Source: Acidimicrobiaceae bacterium
GTDB lineage: Bacteria > Actinomycetota > Acidimicrobiia > Acidimicrobiales > Palsa-688
Assembly: GCA_030838025.1 (NCBI GenBank)
Contig: JAUTXM010000495.1
Span: forward strand, 1-10,759
Direction: 5' to 3'
DNA length: 10,759 bases
Shown here piece by piece: positions 1 to 7,606 of this stretch. A program made the position numbers and the translations under genes. The first letter of the stretch is position 1. Each line of letters begins with the position of its first letter. The notes below the pieces were generated by a model. That model saw only the letters and a list, made by a program, of their open reading frames with translations, was not told where the DNA came from and did no database searches.

Positions 1-351
1 GGGCCGTCGCACGACCCGTTGCCAGGTCTGCCAGGCGAGAGCTCGGACGAGCGCACGGACACGGCGGCCCTGAACCTCTGGATGGGTCCAAATGAACCGG
101 CACAGTCGGTACCCGGACTGAGGTATGTGCGCCGCTCGAGTCGAGATATTGCCAGCAGCGGGCGAATCCTCCTGGGTCGTCATATCGCCAGCAGTCATCT
201 CCATCGCATGGTCAGAATATGCTTGCAGAACCTAGCGCAGGGGTCTTGCCATAGCCTCATCACCCGGAGGGGATCGATCGACATCGGCAAGGCTGTCGCC
301 CGGCGGATGTTCGCCTACCAACGCGACATGCATCGAAAGTTAATGACACAC
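1..351. other. Leader region without a convincing gene, upstream of the first glycosyltransferase
   Basis: The reading frame of the downstream glycosyltransferase stays open back to a TTG at 19. The encoded segment shows no recognisable fold and runs straight into a canonical GT-B N-terminus beginning at 352, so I treat it as non-coding leader. It looks poorer in GC than the flanking genes in the lines I counted (about 52% over 181-240). It holds an imperfect 13-bp direct repeat, ATAT(T/C)GCCAGCAG, at 146-158 and 182-194. I could not assign a convincing -35/-10 pair. The end of an upstream gene is not visible. Confidence 0.5.
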
Positions 352-1632
352 ATGAAGATAGCATTGATCGTGCACGGCGTCAGCGACCAGGCCCTCCTGG
401 GCGGTCCAGGGCCCGTGGCGATTGAACAGGCCAAGGCCTTGGTAGCTCGCGGTCATGAGGTCCGCATTGTCACGACCGACCTGGTCTGGAAGGGCCAGCG
501 GGCCAAGCTGCCCACCTTCGATCTTGTCCGTCCTTTTGGCGCATCGGTCGAGTATTCGAAGGCTTGGAGTTTTCGCGGGTGGCCCGGATCGGTCGGTCCG
601 ATCATTAGCCCCGGTTCGCACGCACTCATTCGCCACGCTGTGGATTGGGCCGACCTCACCCACGCTCATGAGTGGTCGTATGCAACGGTCCAACTCGCCA
701 GAAGGTTGTGTCGTAGGACCGGCAAGCCCTTTGTGGCGCAGCCGCACGGATCAATCCAACATCGAGACCCTGGTTGGAACAACCTCATGCATCGTGCCTT
801 CAATGTGGCCAATCGCGTCGGGCCAGACGAGGTGTTCATCGCCCTGAGCCACGCCGAGAGCGTGGAGATCGCGGAGTCGCTCGGCCGGTCGCCTCGGATC
901 CACGAACTAGTGAACCCGATGCCTTCGGTCCTTGTCTCGGAGTCCGAGGAAAAGAGGCTGGACCGACGAGCGGGCTGGGGTTGCCCACCCGACGCGCGGG
1001 TGTTGCTCTACGCGCACCGCCTGGCGCCGAACAAGGGGCTCGACATCGCCATCGCGGCCCTCCCGCATTTGCCGCCAACGACGTATCTCGTCGTGGTGGG
1101 CCCAGATTCGGTAGCGCCGGCCTTCACGGCCGAGTGCCGGTCGCTTTCGGCCCGATTGGGAGTGGAGTCCCGAGTGAAGTTCATGGGGCCGGCGCCACGG
1201 CGCGAGATGACCGACATCATCAATACCTGCGACGTCTTCGTGCTGCCAGCGCGGCGAGACACCTTTCCCATGTCGGTCCTCCAGGCCCTGGCATGCGGGC
1301 GCCCCACGGTGATCACCGACACCTGTCAGATAGCGGAGGCCGTCGCGGGAGCCGTGCTCGTCTCGACGCCCGACCCGGTCGCGTTCGCCCAGAGCATTTC
1401 GAGTCTCGACGTCGCCGAATCGAGCCGCCTCGGTGCGGCTGCGAAACGTCTCGTGCTCGAACGCTTCTCGCCCGAGGTCGTCGGCGAAAGGCTCGAGGCG
1501 ATCTATGAGGAGACGATGAACACGTTCGCGTCTCGGGCCCGGTCTCGGGTGCGGTCTGGGGGGCGGTCTCGGGCCCGGTCTCGGTCTGGGGCGTGGTCGC
1601 GGGACTCCGGCTCACCTGGAGGCCCGTCGTAG
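352..1632 (+). CDS. GT4-family glycosyltransferase with altered EX7E motif and Arg/Ser-rich tail
   Basis: A 426-residue cytoplasmic, NDP-sugar-dependent GT-B glycosyltransferase, expected to add one sugar to the lipid-linked repeat unit. The N-terminal Rossmann half opens with MKIALIVHG and a glycine-rich loop (GGPGP, about 17-21). The C-terminal donor half has AHRLAPNKGLD (221-231), with Arg223 and Lys228 at the usual phosphate-binding positions, then CDVFVLPA and the EX7E region. That region reads D303-T-F-P-M-S-V-L-Q311, so Gln (codon CAG) replaces the second Glu that normally contacts the donor sugar. Residues from about 394 form an Arg/Ser/Gly tail encoded by DNA repeats. I chose ATG 352 because the first beta strand starts there; ATG 343 and 328 are in-frame alternatives, and a weak GAAAG lies at 334-338. 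The gene converges on fnlC. Donor and acceptor cannot be read from the sequence. Confidence 0.88.
   Translation: MKIALIVHGVSDQALLGGPGPVAIEQAKALVARGHEVRIVTTDLVWKGQRAKLPTFDLVRPFGASVEYSKAWSFRGWPGSVGPIISPGSHALIRHAVDWADLTHAHEWSYATVQLARRLCRRTGKPFVAQPHGSIQHRDPGWNNLMHRAFNVANRVGPDEVFIALSHAESVEIAESLGRSPRIHELVNPMPSVLVSESEEKRLDRRAGWGCPPDARVLLYAHRLAPNKGLDIAIAALPHLPPTTYLVVVGPDSVAPAFTAECRSLSARLGVESRVKFMGPAPRREMTDIINTCDVFVLPARRDTFPMSVLQALACGRPTVITDTCQIAEAVAGAVLVSTPDPVAFAQSISSLDVAESSRLGAAAKRLVLERFSPEVVGERLEAIYEETMNTFASRARSRVRSGGRSRARSRSGAWSRDSGSPGGPS
1530..1584 (+). repeat. 19-bp direct repeat inside the 3' end of the glycosyltransferase gene
   Basis: The 19-mer GTCTCGGGCCCGGTCTCGG occurs exactly at 1530-1548 and 1566-1584. 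The copies are 36 bp apart start to start, so the repeat keeps the reading frame. Related GGTCT/GGTCTGGG units fill the space between and after the copies. The result is the Arg/Ser/Gly tail of the protein. The pattern suggests local slippage or duplication at the gene end rather than a mobile element. Confidence 0.8.
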
Positions 1633-1653
1633 TCGGGCGAGCGTGGACGCCGA

Positions 1654-2811
1654 TCATTCCGTCCATATCGGGGGCCGCCGGCGGATTCCTGCCCAGGCAT
1701 GATGAAGGTGAGCCGTGGAGCGGATGAAGTTGACGACCCGCTGCGAGCAGTTGAGGATCTGATAGTCGTCGGGCACGGGCGGCACGTCTCCGTTCGACCA
1801 TTGCTCGACGACCAGTCGAACCGCGTCGATGACGACGCCGGACTCCAACCCCGATGTCACGATAGATCCAGTCTCGAGCGCCTCGGGACGCTCAATGGCG
1901 TCTCGGAGCGTCACGGCCGGGAAGCGAAGAAGCGACGACTCCTCGCTGATCGTCCCGCTGTCAGAGAGAACGCAGAACGACTTGCGCTGGAGCTGGGCGT
2001 AGTCGAGAAACCCAAACGGCTTGTGGAACTGGATGCCCTCGCCTGCCGCGACACCCGACTCGTCCAGTCGCGAACGGGTACGGGGATGGGTGGAGACCAC
2101 CACGGGCAGGCCAAAGTGACGGTACACCTCGATCATGGTCTCGACCAGCGTCGCGAGACGACCGGGCTCGTCGACGTTCTCCTCCCGGTGGGCGCTGACC
2201 ACGATGTAGCCCTGCGGCTGCAATCCAAGCCGGCTGAGGATCGGAGACCCTTCGATCGCCATTGCGTACCGGGCCAGCACCTCCGCCATTGGAGACCCCG
2301 TGAGCATGATGCGCCGGGCCGGCAATCCTTCGACAATAAGATTCCGCCTGGCGTGCTCCGTGTAGACCAAGTTGAAGTCCGCCACGTGGTCCACCAGCCG
2401 GCGGTTGACCTCCTCGGGAACGTTCCCGTCGAAACAACGGTTGCCGGCCTCCATGTGATACACCGGGACCTGGAGGCGCTTGGCGATGACGGCCGAGATG
2501 CTCGAGTTGGTGTCACCAAGTACCAGCAACGCGTGTGGTTTCACCTCGCGGAGCGCATCCTCGACGCCGATCAGCGTCTCCCCAAGGACGTGACCGAGAG
2601 TCGACGTATCAACCTTGAGATTTCGGTCGGGAGCGCGGAGGCCGAGCTGCTCGAAGAACACCTGACCCAGTTCGTAGTCGTAGTTCTGTCCCGTATGGAC
2701 GAGCGTGTGCTCGAAGGCGGCGTCCAGCCGGGCGATCGTGCACGACAGCCGTATAATCTCCGGGCGCGTTCCGACCACCGTCATCACTCGCAGCGATGAT
2801 GCGCCGGTCAT
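1654..2811 (-). CDS. fnlC: UDP-sugar 2-epimerase FnlC/CapG type (last step to UDP-L-FucNAc)
   Basis: A 385-residue non-hydrolysing 2-epimerase of the WecB fold, acting in the cytoplasm. In the Fnl/Cap pathway this enzyme inverts C2 of UDP-N-acetyl-L-pneumosamine to give UDP-N-acetyl-L-fucosamine. All family motifs are visible: GTRPE (14-18), TGQNYD (40-45), LGDT with Asp100, HMEAG with Glu121, PEEVNR with Glu133/Glu134, SAHREEN with His208, a later HPR, and DSGTISEE followed by ERPE. The form EAGNRCFD and the motif TGSPMAEVL fit the FnlC/CapG/WbjD branch better than housekeeping WecB. ATG 2811 overlaps the fnlB stop by 4 bp (ATGA), with a weak GGAA at 2823-2820. It is the last gene of the minus-strand operon. 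The final residues (about 365-385) look unconserved. I see no missing catalytic residue. Confidence 0.93.
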   Translation of the reverse strand: MTGASSLRVMTVVGTRPEIIRLSCTIARLDAAFEHTLVHTGQNYDYELGQVFFEQLGLRAPDRNLKVDTSTLGHVLGETLIGVEDALREVKPHALLVLGDTNSSISAVIAKRLQVPVYHMEAGNRCFDGNVPEEVNRRLVDHVADFNLVYTEHARRNLIVEGLPARRIMLTGSPMAEVLARYAMAIEGSPILSRLGLQPQGYIVVSAHREENVDEPGRLATLVETMIEVYRHFGLPVVVSTHPRTRSRLDESGVAAGEGIQFHKPFGFLDYAQLQRKSFCVLSDSGTISEESSLLRFPAVTLRDAIERPEALETGSIVTSGLESGVVIDAVRLVVEQWSNGDVPPVPDDYQILNCSQRVVNFIRSTAHLHHAWAGIRRRPPIWTE

Positions 2812-3920
2812 GCGACCGGTTCCATGAAGGTGTCGGCATTCGTCGGATCGTATATCTCGTCTGTCCAGAAGAGGGTGTAGAGGTCGCCGCTGCCAACGTT
2901 GGTAATATTGTGCGTGTGTAGCGTCGGAATATCAATAACACTCGGTTGGTCTCCCGATACATCGAAGCCATGGACGTCGGTTCCGAAGACCGGTCGGATT
3001 GCAATCCTCGCTCGTCCTTTGAGTACCAGAAACCGCTCGACTTTTTCCAGATGAAAATGGTTGCCGCGAGTGACGCCAGCCGCCGTAGTGGAATACGACA
3101 CCTGAGATTTGCCGCCGCCGGACCGCACCGCCTCCACGAACATTCCGCGGTGGTCCTCTTTGGGCAGCAGAGGGAGGGGGTAGCGCTCCGGGAAGAGAAA
3201 GGAGCGATAGGTATTGAAGAGCTGCCGGGTGAACCTGTCGCCCAGGTCGGGGAATGTGCCGTCGGTATAGCAGTCGGCGATTGCGGTTAACCGAGCACGC
3301 ACCTCGCTCACCGTGGTCACAACACCATGGGTGAGAAGCGTCGCCGACTTCGGTGGAGCATCGGACGCCAGGACATCCTGTATTGTCAGCGCCGCTTCCT
3401 GCGCGTGGATCAGTTCGAGGGGTCGGTCAGTCTCGATCTCGGGCTGGCCGCCGACGGACAGCAGATCACAGAATGTTGCTACAAACGAATTGTAGTTGGG
3501 TCGTCCACCCTCCCCGAAGAGGTTGTGGAACACGACGTTGACGAGTGCGCTTCCTCGCCGAGCGGCCCAAGTCTCCAAGATCTCACACGCCCGTTGCTTT
3601 CCGCGCCCATAGGGGGTGTCGGCGCCGGCGTGGATGGTGTTGGCGAACACTAGGAAGGCGGTACTACTGGTGGTATCGAGAGCGGATACGAGCTGCGTCG
3701 CGAGCAGGGCGTTCTGCGACTCGACAACATGGGCCTCGCCGCGATTTACCCCCGCCAGATGAACGACCGCGTCCACGTCGGCGACCGCCTTGGCCAGGGA
3801 CGTCGGGTGAAGAAATGCAGCCCGATCGATCGCGACAATCTCGTGGAGGCCGGCGGCATACAGCCGGACGCGGAGATGTCGCCCGAAAAACCCCCCTGCA
3901 CCCGTGATCGCCACCCTCAC
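2808..3920 (-). CDS. fnlB: Bifunctional SDR-cupin FnlB/CapF (C3 epimerisation and C4 reduction)
   Basis: A 370-residue two-domain enzyme for the middle of UDP-L-FucNAc synthesis. In CapF the C-terminal cupin epimerises C3 of the 4-keto intermediate and the N-terminal SDR reduces C4 with NADPH. The SDR begins MRVAITGAGGFFG (nucleotide-binding GxxGxxG) and carries YGRGK, with Tyr104 and Lys108. The upstream Ser position of the triad reads ANTIHAG, so Thr95 may stand in. The cupin shows GNHFHLEKVERFLVLKG, with the His/Glu set expected to bind zinc, followed by IDIPTLHTHNITN and an FWTDEIYDP motif near the end, all close to CapF. The start is GTG 3920, in a 4-bp GTGA overlap with the fnlA stop, with GAGGAG at 3936-3931 placed 10 nt upstream. 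Length matches the family. Confidence 0.94.
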   Translation of the reverse strand: MRVAITGAGGFFGRHLRVRLYAAGLHEIVAIDRAAFLHPTSLAKAVADVDAVVHLAGVNRGEAHVVESQNALLATQLVSALDTTSSTAFLVFANTIHAGADTPYGRGKQRACEILETWAARRGSALVNVVFHNLFGEGGRPNYNSFVATFCDLLSVGGQPEIETDRPLELIHAQEAALTIQDVLASDAPPKSATLLTHGVVTTVSEVRARLTAIADCYTDGTFPDLGDRFTRQLFNTYRSFLFPERYPLPLLPKEDHRGMFVEAVRSGGGKSQVSYSTTAAGVTRGNHFHLEKVERFLVLKGRARIAIRPVFGTDVHGFDVSGDQPSVIDIPTLHTHNITNVGSGDLYTLFWTDEIYDPTNADTFMEPVA

Positions 3921-4975
3921 GAGGGGCCGTCTCCTCGGTGTTGCGTCGGCGCCACTCGACCACGCTGGGCGAGCGTTTGCCGAATCTCCGGTAGCGCGAG
4001 GAGCAGGTCTTCCACCTCGGCCACCGAGAGTTGTTGGGTCGTGTTGGAGTTGTAGTCCTCGAACTGCCGGGCCTCGACTTCTCCCTTCTCGAAGTACATC
4101 CCGTAGTCCAGCCCCCGGGCGTCGAGCGGTATCCGGAAGTAGTCTGTTTCGTCGACGCTCCTAATCAGTTCCTCCCGGGTGGCCAGAGTCTCGTATATCT
4201 TCTCGCCATGGCGGACTCCGATAACGTTCGTCGAGAAGGTCGCGTCGAAGATGTTGCCCAGAGCGGCGAGGACCGACTTGATGGTTGCAGCTGGCGCTTT
4301 CTTGATGAATAGATCACCTGACTCACCGTTGGTCAACGCATAGTTCACGAGGTCTACGGCGTCTGCCAGATTCATCATGAAACGCGTCATCAACGGATCG
4401 GTGACGGTGACGGATTGACCCGTCAGCAACTGTTCGACGAAAAGGGGAATCACGGATCCGCGCGAGTACATGACGTTGCCGTACCGAACGAGGCACAACG
4501 TCGTGTTCGACTCGGGATGGTTGCGGACGAACGCCTGCGCCGTCTTCTCCATCAGGCCTTTGCTCATACCCATGGCGTTGACGGGATAGACCGCCTTATC
4601 AGTGCTGAGACACACAATCGCTTTCACGGCGGCTTCATGAGCCGCCTGAATGACGTTGCTGCTGCCGAGGACATTTGTCTTCACCGCCTCCAGGGGAAAG
4701 AACTCGCATGAAGGCACCTGCTTGAGGGCGGCTGCGTGGAAGACATAGTCAGTACCCGCGGTGGCCTCGGCGACGCCGGTGGGATCTCGAATGTCTCCCA
4801 GATAGAATCGAAGGCGATTGTCGGAGACGTCTCGGCGCATCTGATCCTGCTTCGCTTCGTCACGGCTGAGAATCCGCACTTCAGCTACATCCCCAGCGAG
4901 CAACATGCGGGTGAACGCGGAGCCGAACGACCCCGTGCCACCAGTGACCAAGACCGTGCTACCCCCTAGTCCCAT
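3917..4975 (-). CDS. fnlA: UDP-GlcNAc 5-inverting 4,6-dehydratase FnlA/CapE
   Basis: A 352-residue extended SDR that performs the first committed step to UDP-L-FucNAc: 4,6-dehydration of UDP-GlcNAc with C5 inversion. NAD(P) binding is seen at VTGGTGSFG (10-18), with SRDE at 37-40 and LGDIRD at 59-64. Other family signatures are HAAALKQVP (80-88) and LSTDKAVYP (123-131). The usual YxxxK is M135-G-M-S-K139; a Met in the Tyr position is what I recall for the CapE/WbjB branch, unlike FlaA1 and PglF, so it is typical rather than a defect. RYGNV and GVRHGEKIYE are also present. ATG 4975 overlaps the end of the upstream glycosyltransferase gene by 10 bp and has no clear Shine-Dalgarno, implying translational coupling. 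The last 20 or so residues look unconserved. Confidence 0.94.
   Translation of the reverse strand: MGLGGSTVLVTGGTGSFGSAFTRMLLAGDVAEVRILSRDEAKQDQMRRDVSDNRLRFYLGDIRDPTGVAEATAGTDYVFHAAALKQVPSCEFFPLEAVKTNVLGSSNVIQAAHEAAVKAIVCLSTDKAVYPVNAMGMSKGLMEKTAQAFVRNHPESNTTLCLVRYGNVMYSRGSVIPLFVEQLLTGQSVTVTDPLMTRFMMNLADAVDLVNYALTNGESGDLFIKKAPAATIKSVLAALGNIFDATFSTNVIGVRHGEKIYETLATREELIRSVDETDYFRIPLDARGLDYGMYFEKGEVEARQFEDYNSNTTQQLSVAEVEDLLLALPEIRQTLAQRGRVAPTQHRGDGPS
3931..3936 (-). promoter_or_regulatory. Shine-Dalgarno site of fnlB, inside the end of fnlA
   Basis: On the minus strand this reads GAGGAG, 10 nt before the GTG at 3920. It supports the GTG start that overlaps the fnlA stop, and suggests fnlB is translated both by coupling and by fresh initiation. 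Confidence 0.6.
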
Positions 4976-6267
4976 GGCTGCGGGATTGTCGGATCCCCGG
5001 CCGATTGCAATAAACGAGCGTGGCTATTTGATGAGTTGGCGATCTCCTTGAGAATGGTCTCGACGGCGTCGACCCCTGCTCTCAGAGCAAAGTGACGCTC
5101 GTAGTAGGCGCGCCCGGCCCGTCCGCGGCTCGCCAGCCCGGATCGCCCCTCACCATGGGCCTGGCGCACGGCGTGCTCGAACTCGTCGGCATCCCCCGGC
5201 TGCACCGTCCAGCCGGCGCCCGCGTCGTTGACGATACGGGAAGGCTCGCCTGCGGCTGAAGCCAGTATCGCCCGCGCTGACGCCAGAATCGAGGGAAGTT
5301 TGCTTGGAATCGTCATGGCCGACAGAGGGTCCTCGTTGAGACTCAAGACGTGGAGATCACCAAGAGCGATCAGCCGGCCCATTTCGGATACCGGAAGGCG
5401 ACCGAGAAACGTGGTGTTGGTCAGGCCCAGTTCCTGGGCCTTTCTACGGAGCCGGGGCTCCGCCACGCCGGAGCCGGCAATGAGGCAGTGAAAATCGTCG
5501 AGATCGGACAGCCGGGCACATACCTCGAGCAACCCGTCTAGACCTTGGGCATCTCCCAGGTTGCCGGCATACATGAGCGTGAAACGATCTCCAACGCCGA
5601 TCTCCTGAGCCAGCCGGTCGGGTCGGTCTCGGGGATAATAGAGTTCCTCGTCGGTCCAGACCGGTACATAGTGGAGCTTTTCCGCCGGGACGCCTCGGGC
5701 TTCAAGCACTGCGGTAACTGTTCGAGAGATGCAGGCAATGGCAGCGGCTCGACGGTACGTCCATCGACACCAGTCTCGAAGAATCAGTTCGGCCGCCCGA
5801 TAGGTCCGTTGGTCCGCCAGCCCGCTGAAGCGGATTGTGTCCGGCCATAGATCCATGACGTGCATGAGATGAGGCGGTCCACCCGCCGCGGTCGCCAGGG
5901 CACTCGGGAGGCCTATCGTCGCCGGGGAGTTGTACACCCAGAAGGCGTCGGTACGGCGCAGTACGTCGAGACCGTTGAGCGCTGCGCTCAGGGCGAAAGA
6001 GCCGTAGTTGGCGAACCGCCCAGAGATCGAATCGTTGTGGCTTGGGTAGAGAGCAACGCGTCGAATCCGGACACCATCGTTTTCCCCTTCGTCAAGTCTC
6101 CGGCGCATGCGATAGCCCGCAAACAGCTTTCCCGTCGGATAATTGGGAAATCCCGTCACCACGCTTACTTCATGTCCACGCGCCGCCAGCTGGCGAGCCA
6201 GCACCTCGGGTAAGGACGCGGGGCCTGGCTCGGGGGCGTACCACTGACTAAGGATGCCGATCCTCAT
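4966..6267 (-). CDS. wbuB: WbuB-like GT4 glycosyltransferase, probable L-FucNAc transferase
   Basis: A 433-residue GT-B enzyme that heads the fnl operon. It resembles the WbuB branch, which transfers N-acetyl-L-fucosamine to the lipid-linked acceptor. Seen: N-terminal MRIGILSQWYAPEPGPAS, TGFPNYPTGK (38-47), NSPATIGLPSA (113-123), HVMDLWPD (136-143), the donor-domain loop MYAGNLGDAQGLD (232-244), and IPSK (320-323) where many GT4 enzymes have EX7E, as is usual in this branch. I chose ATG 6267 because the conserved strand starts there and AGG (6276-6274) lies 6 nt upstream; a GTG at 6315 would add 16 unconserved residues. The C-terminal tail overlaps the fnlA start by 10 bp. Linkage to fnlABC is the main support for the substrate. 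In the E. coli O26 type cluster, as I recall it, wbuB follows fnlC rather than preceding fnlA. Confidence 0.85.
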   Translation of the reverse strand: MRIGILSQWYAPEPGPASLPEVLARQLAARGHEVSVVTGFPNYPTGKLFAGYRMRRRLDEGENDGVRIRRVALYPSHNDSISGRFANYGSFALSAALNGLDVLRRTDAFWVYNSPATIGLPSALATAAGGPPHLMHVMDLWPDTIRFSGLADQRTYRAAELILRDWCRWTYRRAAAIACISRTVTAVLEARGVPAEKLHYVPVWTDEELYYPRDRPDRLAQEIGVGDRFTLMYAGNLGDAQGLDGLLEVCARLSDLDDFHCLIAGSGVAEPRLRRKAQELGLTNTTFLGRLPVSEMGRLIALGDLHVLSLNEDPLSAMTIPSKLPSILASARAILASAAGEPSRIVNDAGAGWTVQPGDADEFEHAVRQAHGEGRSGLASRGRAGRAYYERHFALRAGVDAVETILKEIANSSNSHARLLQSAGDPTIPQPWD

Positions 6268-6592
6268 GCCCGACCTGACCGCGAGGTAGCCGGCGCTGCC
6301 GGCGCCCGCACCCACCGTGCGACCCAGCGACTGGCCCCCTGGGTAGTCACCAGCGGCGTGTGAATCAACTGACCCAGGTCTCCTGCGATTGGCTCGATCC
6401 TAGCCAGCCCAGGCCCTCCGTTCGGTGTGGGCACCGTAGCGGAGGGGACCGGTGACGTCCCTCGGAGCCACCCAAGCGCCGATTATGGTGCCGACACATG
6501 GATGCTCGGCGCACCCGAGGGCGCCGACCTAGGCTTGGCGCGATCGTTGGCGGAACGCTTCCCGAGCATCGGCAGGGCCGCTAGCCCTTCCG
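6268..6592. promoter_or_regulatory. Divergent intergenic region between the fnl operon and the WbpL-like gene
   Basis: This 325-bp stretch separates the two divergent transcription units and should hold both promoters, though I could not assign a convincing -35/-10 pair. A TAGGAT on the minus strand near 6397-6402 lacks a matching -35. Visible structure: TCGGCGC (6506-6512) against GCGCCGA (6521-6527), a 7-bp inverted repeat with an 8-nt loop. A competing 5-bp hairpin, CTCGG (6505-6509) with CCGAG (6515-6519), overlaps it. AGGGC (6574-6578) pairs with GCCCT (6584-6588) just before the start at 6593. Imperfect CTGGGT/TGACCCAG symmetry lies at 6339-6377. No gene is convincing here. Confidence 0.5.
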
Positions 6593-7606
6593 ATGGACAC
6601 ACTTCCCGACGTCGCGTTGGCGTTCGGACTCGGGCTCGCAGGGTCCCCGGTCGTTCTGCGGGTCATGCGCCGGGTTCGGGTGCTCGACGTTCCGACCGGC
6701 CGCTCATCGCACACATCGGCGATCCCCCGGGGCGGGGGATTGGCACCTGCCATCGCCTGCGTGGTGGCCACTGCGTTCTCCTCGCAGCTTTCGGGCGCTG
6801 ACCGCGAGGCTGTCCTGATGGCGTCCGTCGGCCTGGGGCTGATCGGTCTCGCCGACGACCTCCATCCACAAGCTGCCGTCCCCCGCTTGATCGGCCAGGT
6901 GGTGGTCGCACTCGTCGCGTCGATCTGGCTGGTGCGAAGCGCCGATGGTGGCGTGCTGGCCGCAACGGCGCTGACGGGTGCGGTCGTCGGGTGGCTGGTC
7001 AGCTATGTCAACGCCTTCAACTTCATGGACGGGATCAACGGCCTGGCGGTGGCGCAGGTTGTCGTGGCGGGCGCCGCCTGGGGGATCGTCGGCTGGCACG
7101 AGCACGTGCCGGCCCTGGTGTCGGGACTGATCCCCGCCGCGGCAGTGCTCGGCTTCGCCCCGTTCAATGTCGTCCGGGTAAAAATGTTCCTCGGCGACGT
7201 CGGCAGTTACTTCCTTGGCGGCTGGCTGGGCGTGACCGCGATCGTGGGGCTCAAAGCCGGTGTCCCGCCCGAGGCGGTACTGGCGCCTTTGACCGTTTTT
7301 CTGGCTGACTCCGGAGTGACCCTGCTGCGACGAGTACGTCGCCATGAGCCGTGGTCACAAGCTCACAAGCAACATGCCTATCAACGATTGGTGCAAGCTG
7401 GCTGGTCACATGGCCAGACAACCCTGGCAGTGGGCTCGGTCATGGCGACCGTCAGCGCATTGGGTGCCCTGAGCTTGACGGGCACAACGGCCCTTCGGGT
7501 CGTTGGCGACCTCGCCGCGTTGGCCGTGGTCGCCGGTTATCTGGCGCTGCCCGGGGCCGTTTCGGAGCTTCGGGCGTCGCATCTGGGCGCGGTCGACAAA
7601 CCGTGA
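6593..7606 (+). CDS. Polyprenyl-phosphate HexNAc-1-phosphate transferase, WecA/WbpL type
   Basis: A 337-residue polytopic membrane enzyme of the MraY/WecA superfamily. It transfers a UDP-activated HexNAc-1-phosphate to undecaprenyl (or decaprenyl) phosphate on the inner face of the membrane, starting a repeat unit. Motifs in order: LDVPTGRSSHTSAIPRGGG (31-49), the metal-binding GLADDL with Asp88/Asp89, NAFNFMDGINGLA (140-152) with Asp146, MFLGDVGSYFLGG (198-210) with Asp202, and a cytoplasmic histidine loop, AHKQHAYQRL (257-266). About ten hydrophobic segments surround these. The NFMDGING form and length are nearer to WbpL-type enzymes than to MraY. Only weak AGGG (6574-6577) precedes ATG 6593, partly inside a small hairpin. 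The stop overlaps the next gene's GTG by 4 bp. The sugar is unknown: GlcNAc, QuiNAc and FucNAc are candidates. Confidence 0.9.
   Translation: MDTLPDVALAFGLGLAGSPVVLRVMRRVRVLDVPTGRSSHTSAIPRGGGLAPAIACVVATAFSSQLSGADREAVLMASVGLGLIGLADDLHPQAAVPRLIGQVVVALVASIWLVRSADGGVLAATALTGAVVGWLVSYVNAFNFMDGINGLAVAQVVVAGAAWGIVGWHEHVPALVSGLIPAAAVLGFAPFNVVRVKMFLGDVGSYFLGGWLGVTAIVGLKAGVPPEAVLAPLTVFLADSGVTLLRRVRRHEPWSQAHKQHAYQRLVQAGWSHGQTTLAVGSVMATVSALGALSLTGTTALRVVGDLAALAVVAGYLALPGAVSELRASHLGAVDKP

Noticed and set aside
19..351. N-terminal extension of the first glycosyltransferase from a TTG at 19
   Set aside because: The extra 111 residues have no recognisable fold, and a canonical GT-B first strand begins at the ATG at 352.
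774..1508. 244-codon plus-strand frame within the first glycosyltransferase
   Set aside because: Its translation is Arg/Gly/Pro-rich low complexity, typical of a shifted frame in high-GC DNA, and it overlaps a well-supported gene.
1633..1653. Bidirectional terminator between the convergent glycosyltransferase and fnlC
   Set aside because: The 21-bp gap has only a 3-bp stem and no T-run; transcripts probably overlap or end inside the genes.
1313..1801. Minus-strand 162-codon frame spanning the convergent ends
   Set aside because: It overlaps two supported genes and its Thr/Pro/Glu repeat is just the complement of the Arg/Ser tail repeats.
1699..2799. Long 366-codon open frame on the plus strand, antisense to fnlC
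   Set aside because: It mirrors a gene with all its catalytic motifs intact; long antisense frames are expected in GC-rich codon use, and its translation is Arg/Asp/His-rich with no known motif.
4579..4654. Met in place of the catalytic Tyr in FnlA as a sign of inactivation
   Set aside because: An MxxxK form is, as far as I recall, usual for the CapE/WbjB branch of 5-inverting dehydratases, so it is not a defect.
6393..6440. Minus-strand promoter with a TAGGAT -10 in the divergent region
   Set aside because: No acceptable -35 hexamer lies 16-18 bp upstream of it.
6427..6801. Plus-strand 124-codon frame starting in the divergent region
   Set aside because: It runs into the transferase gene in another frame and shows no conserved motif.
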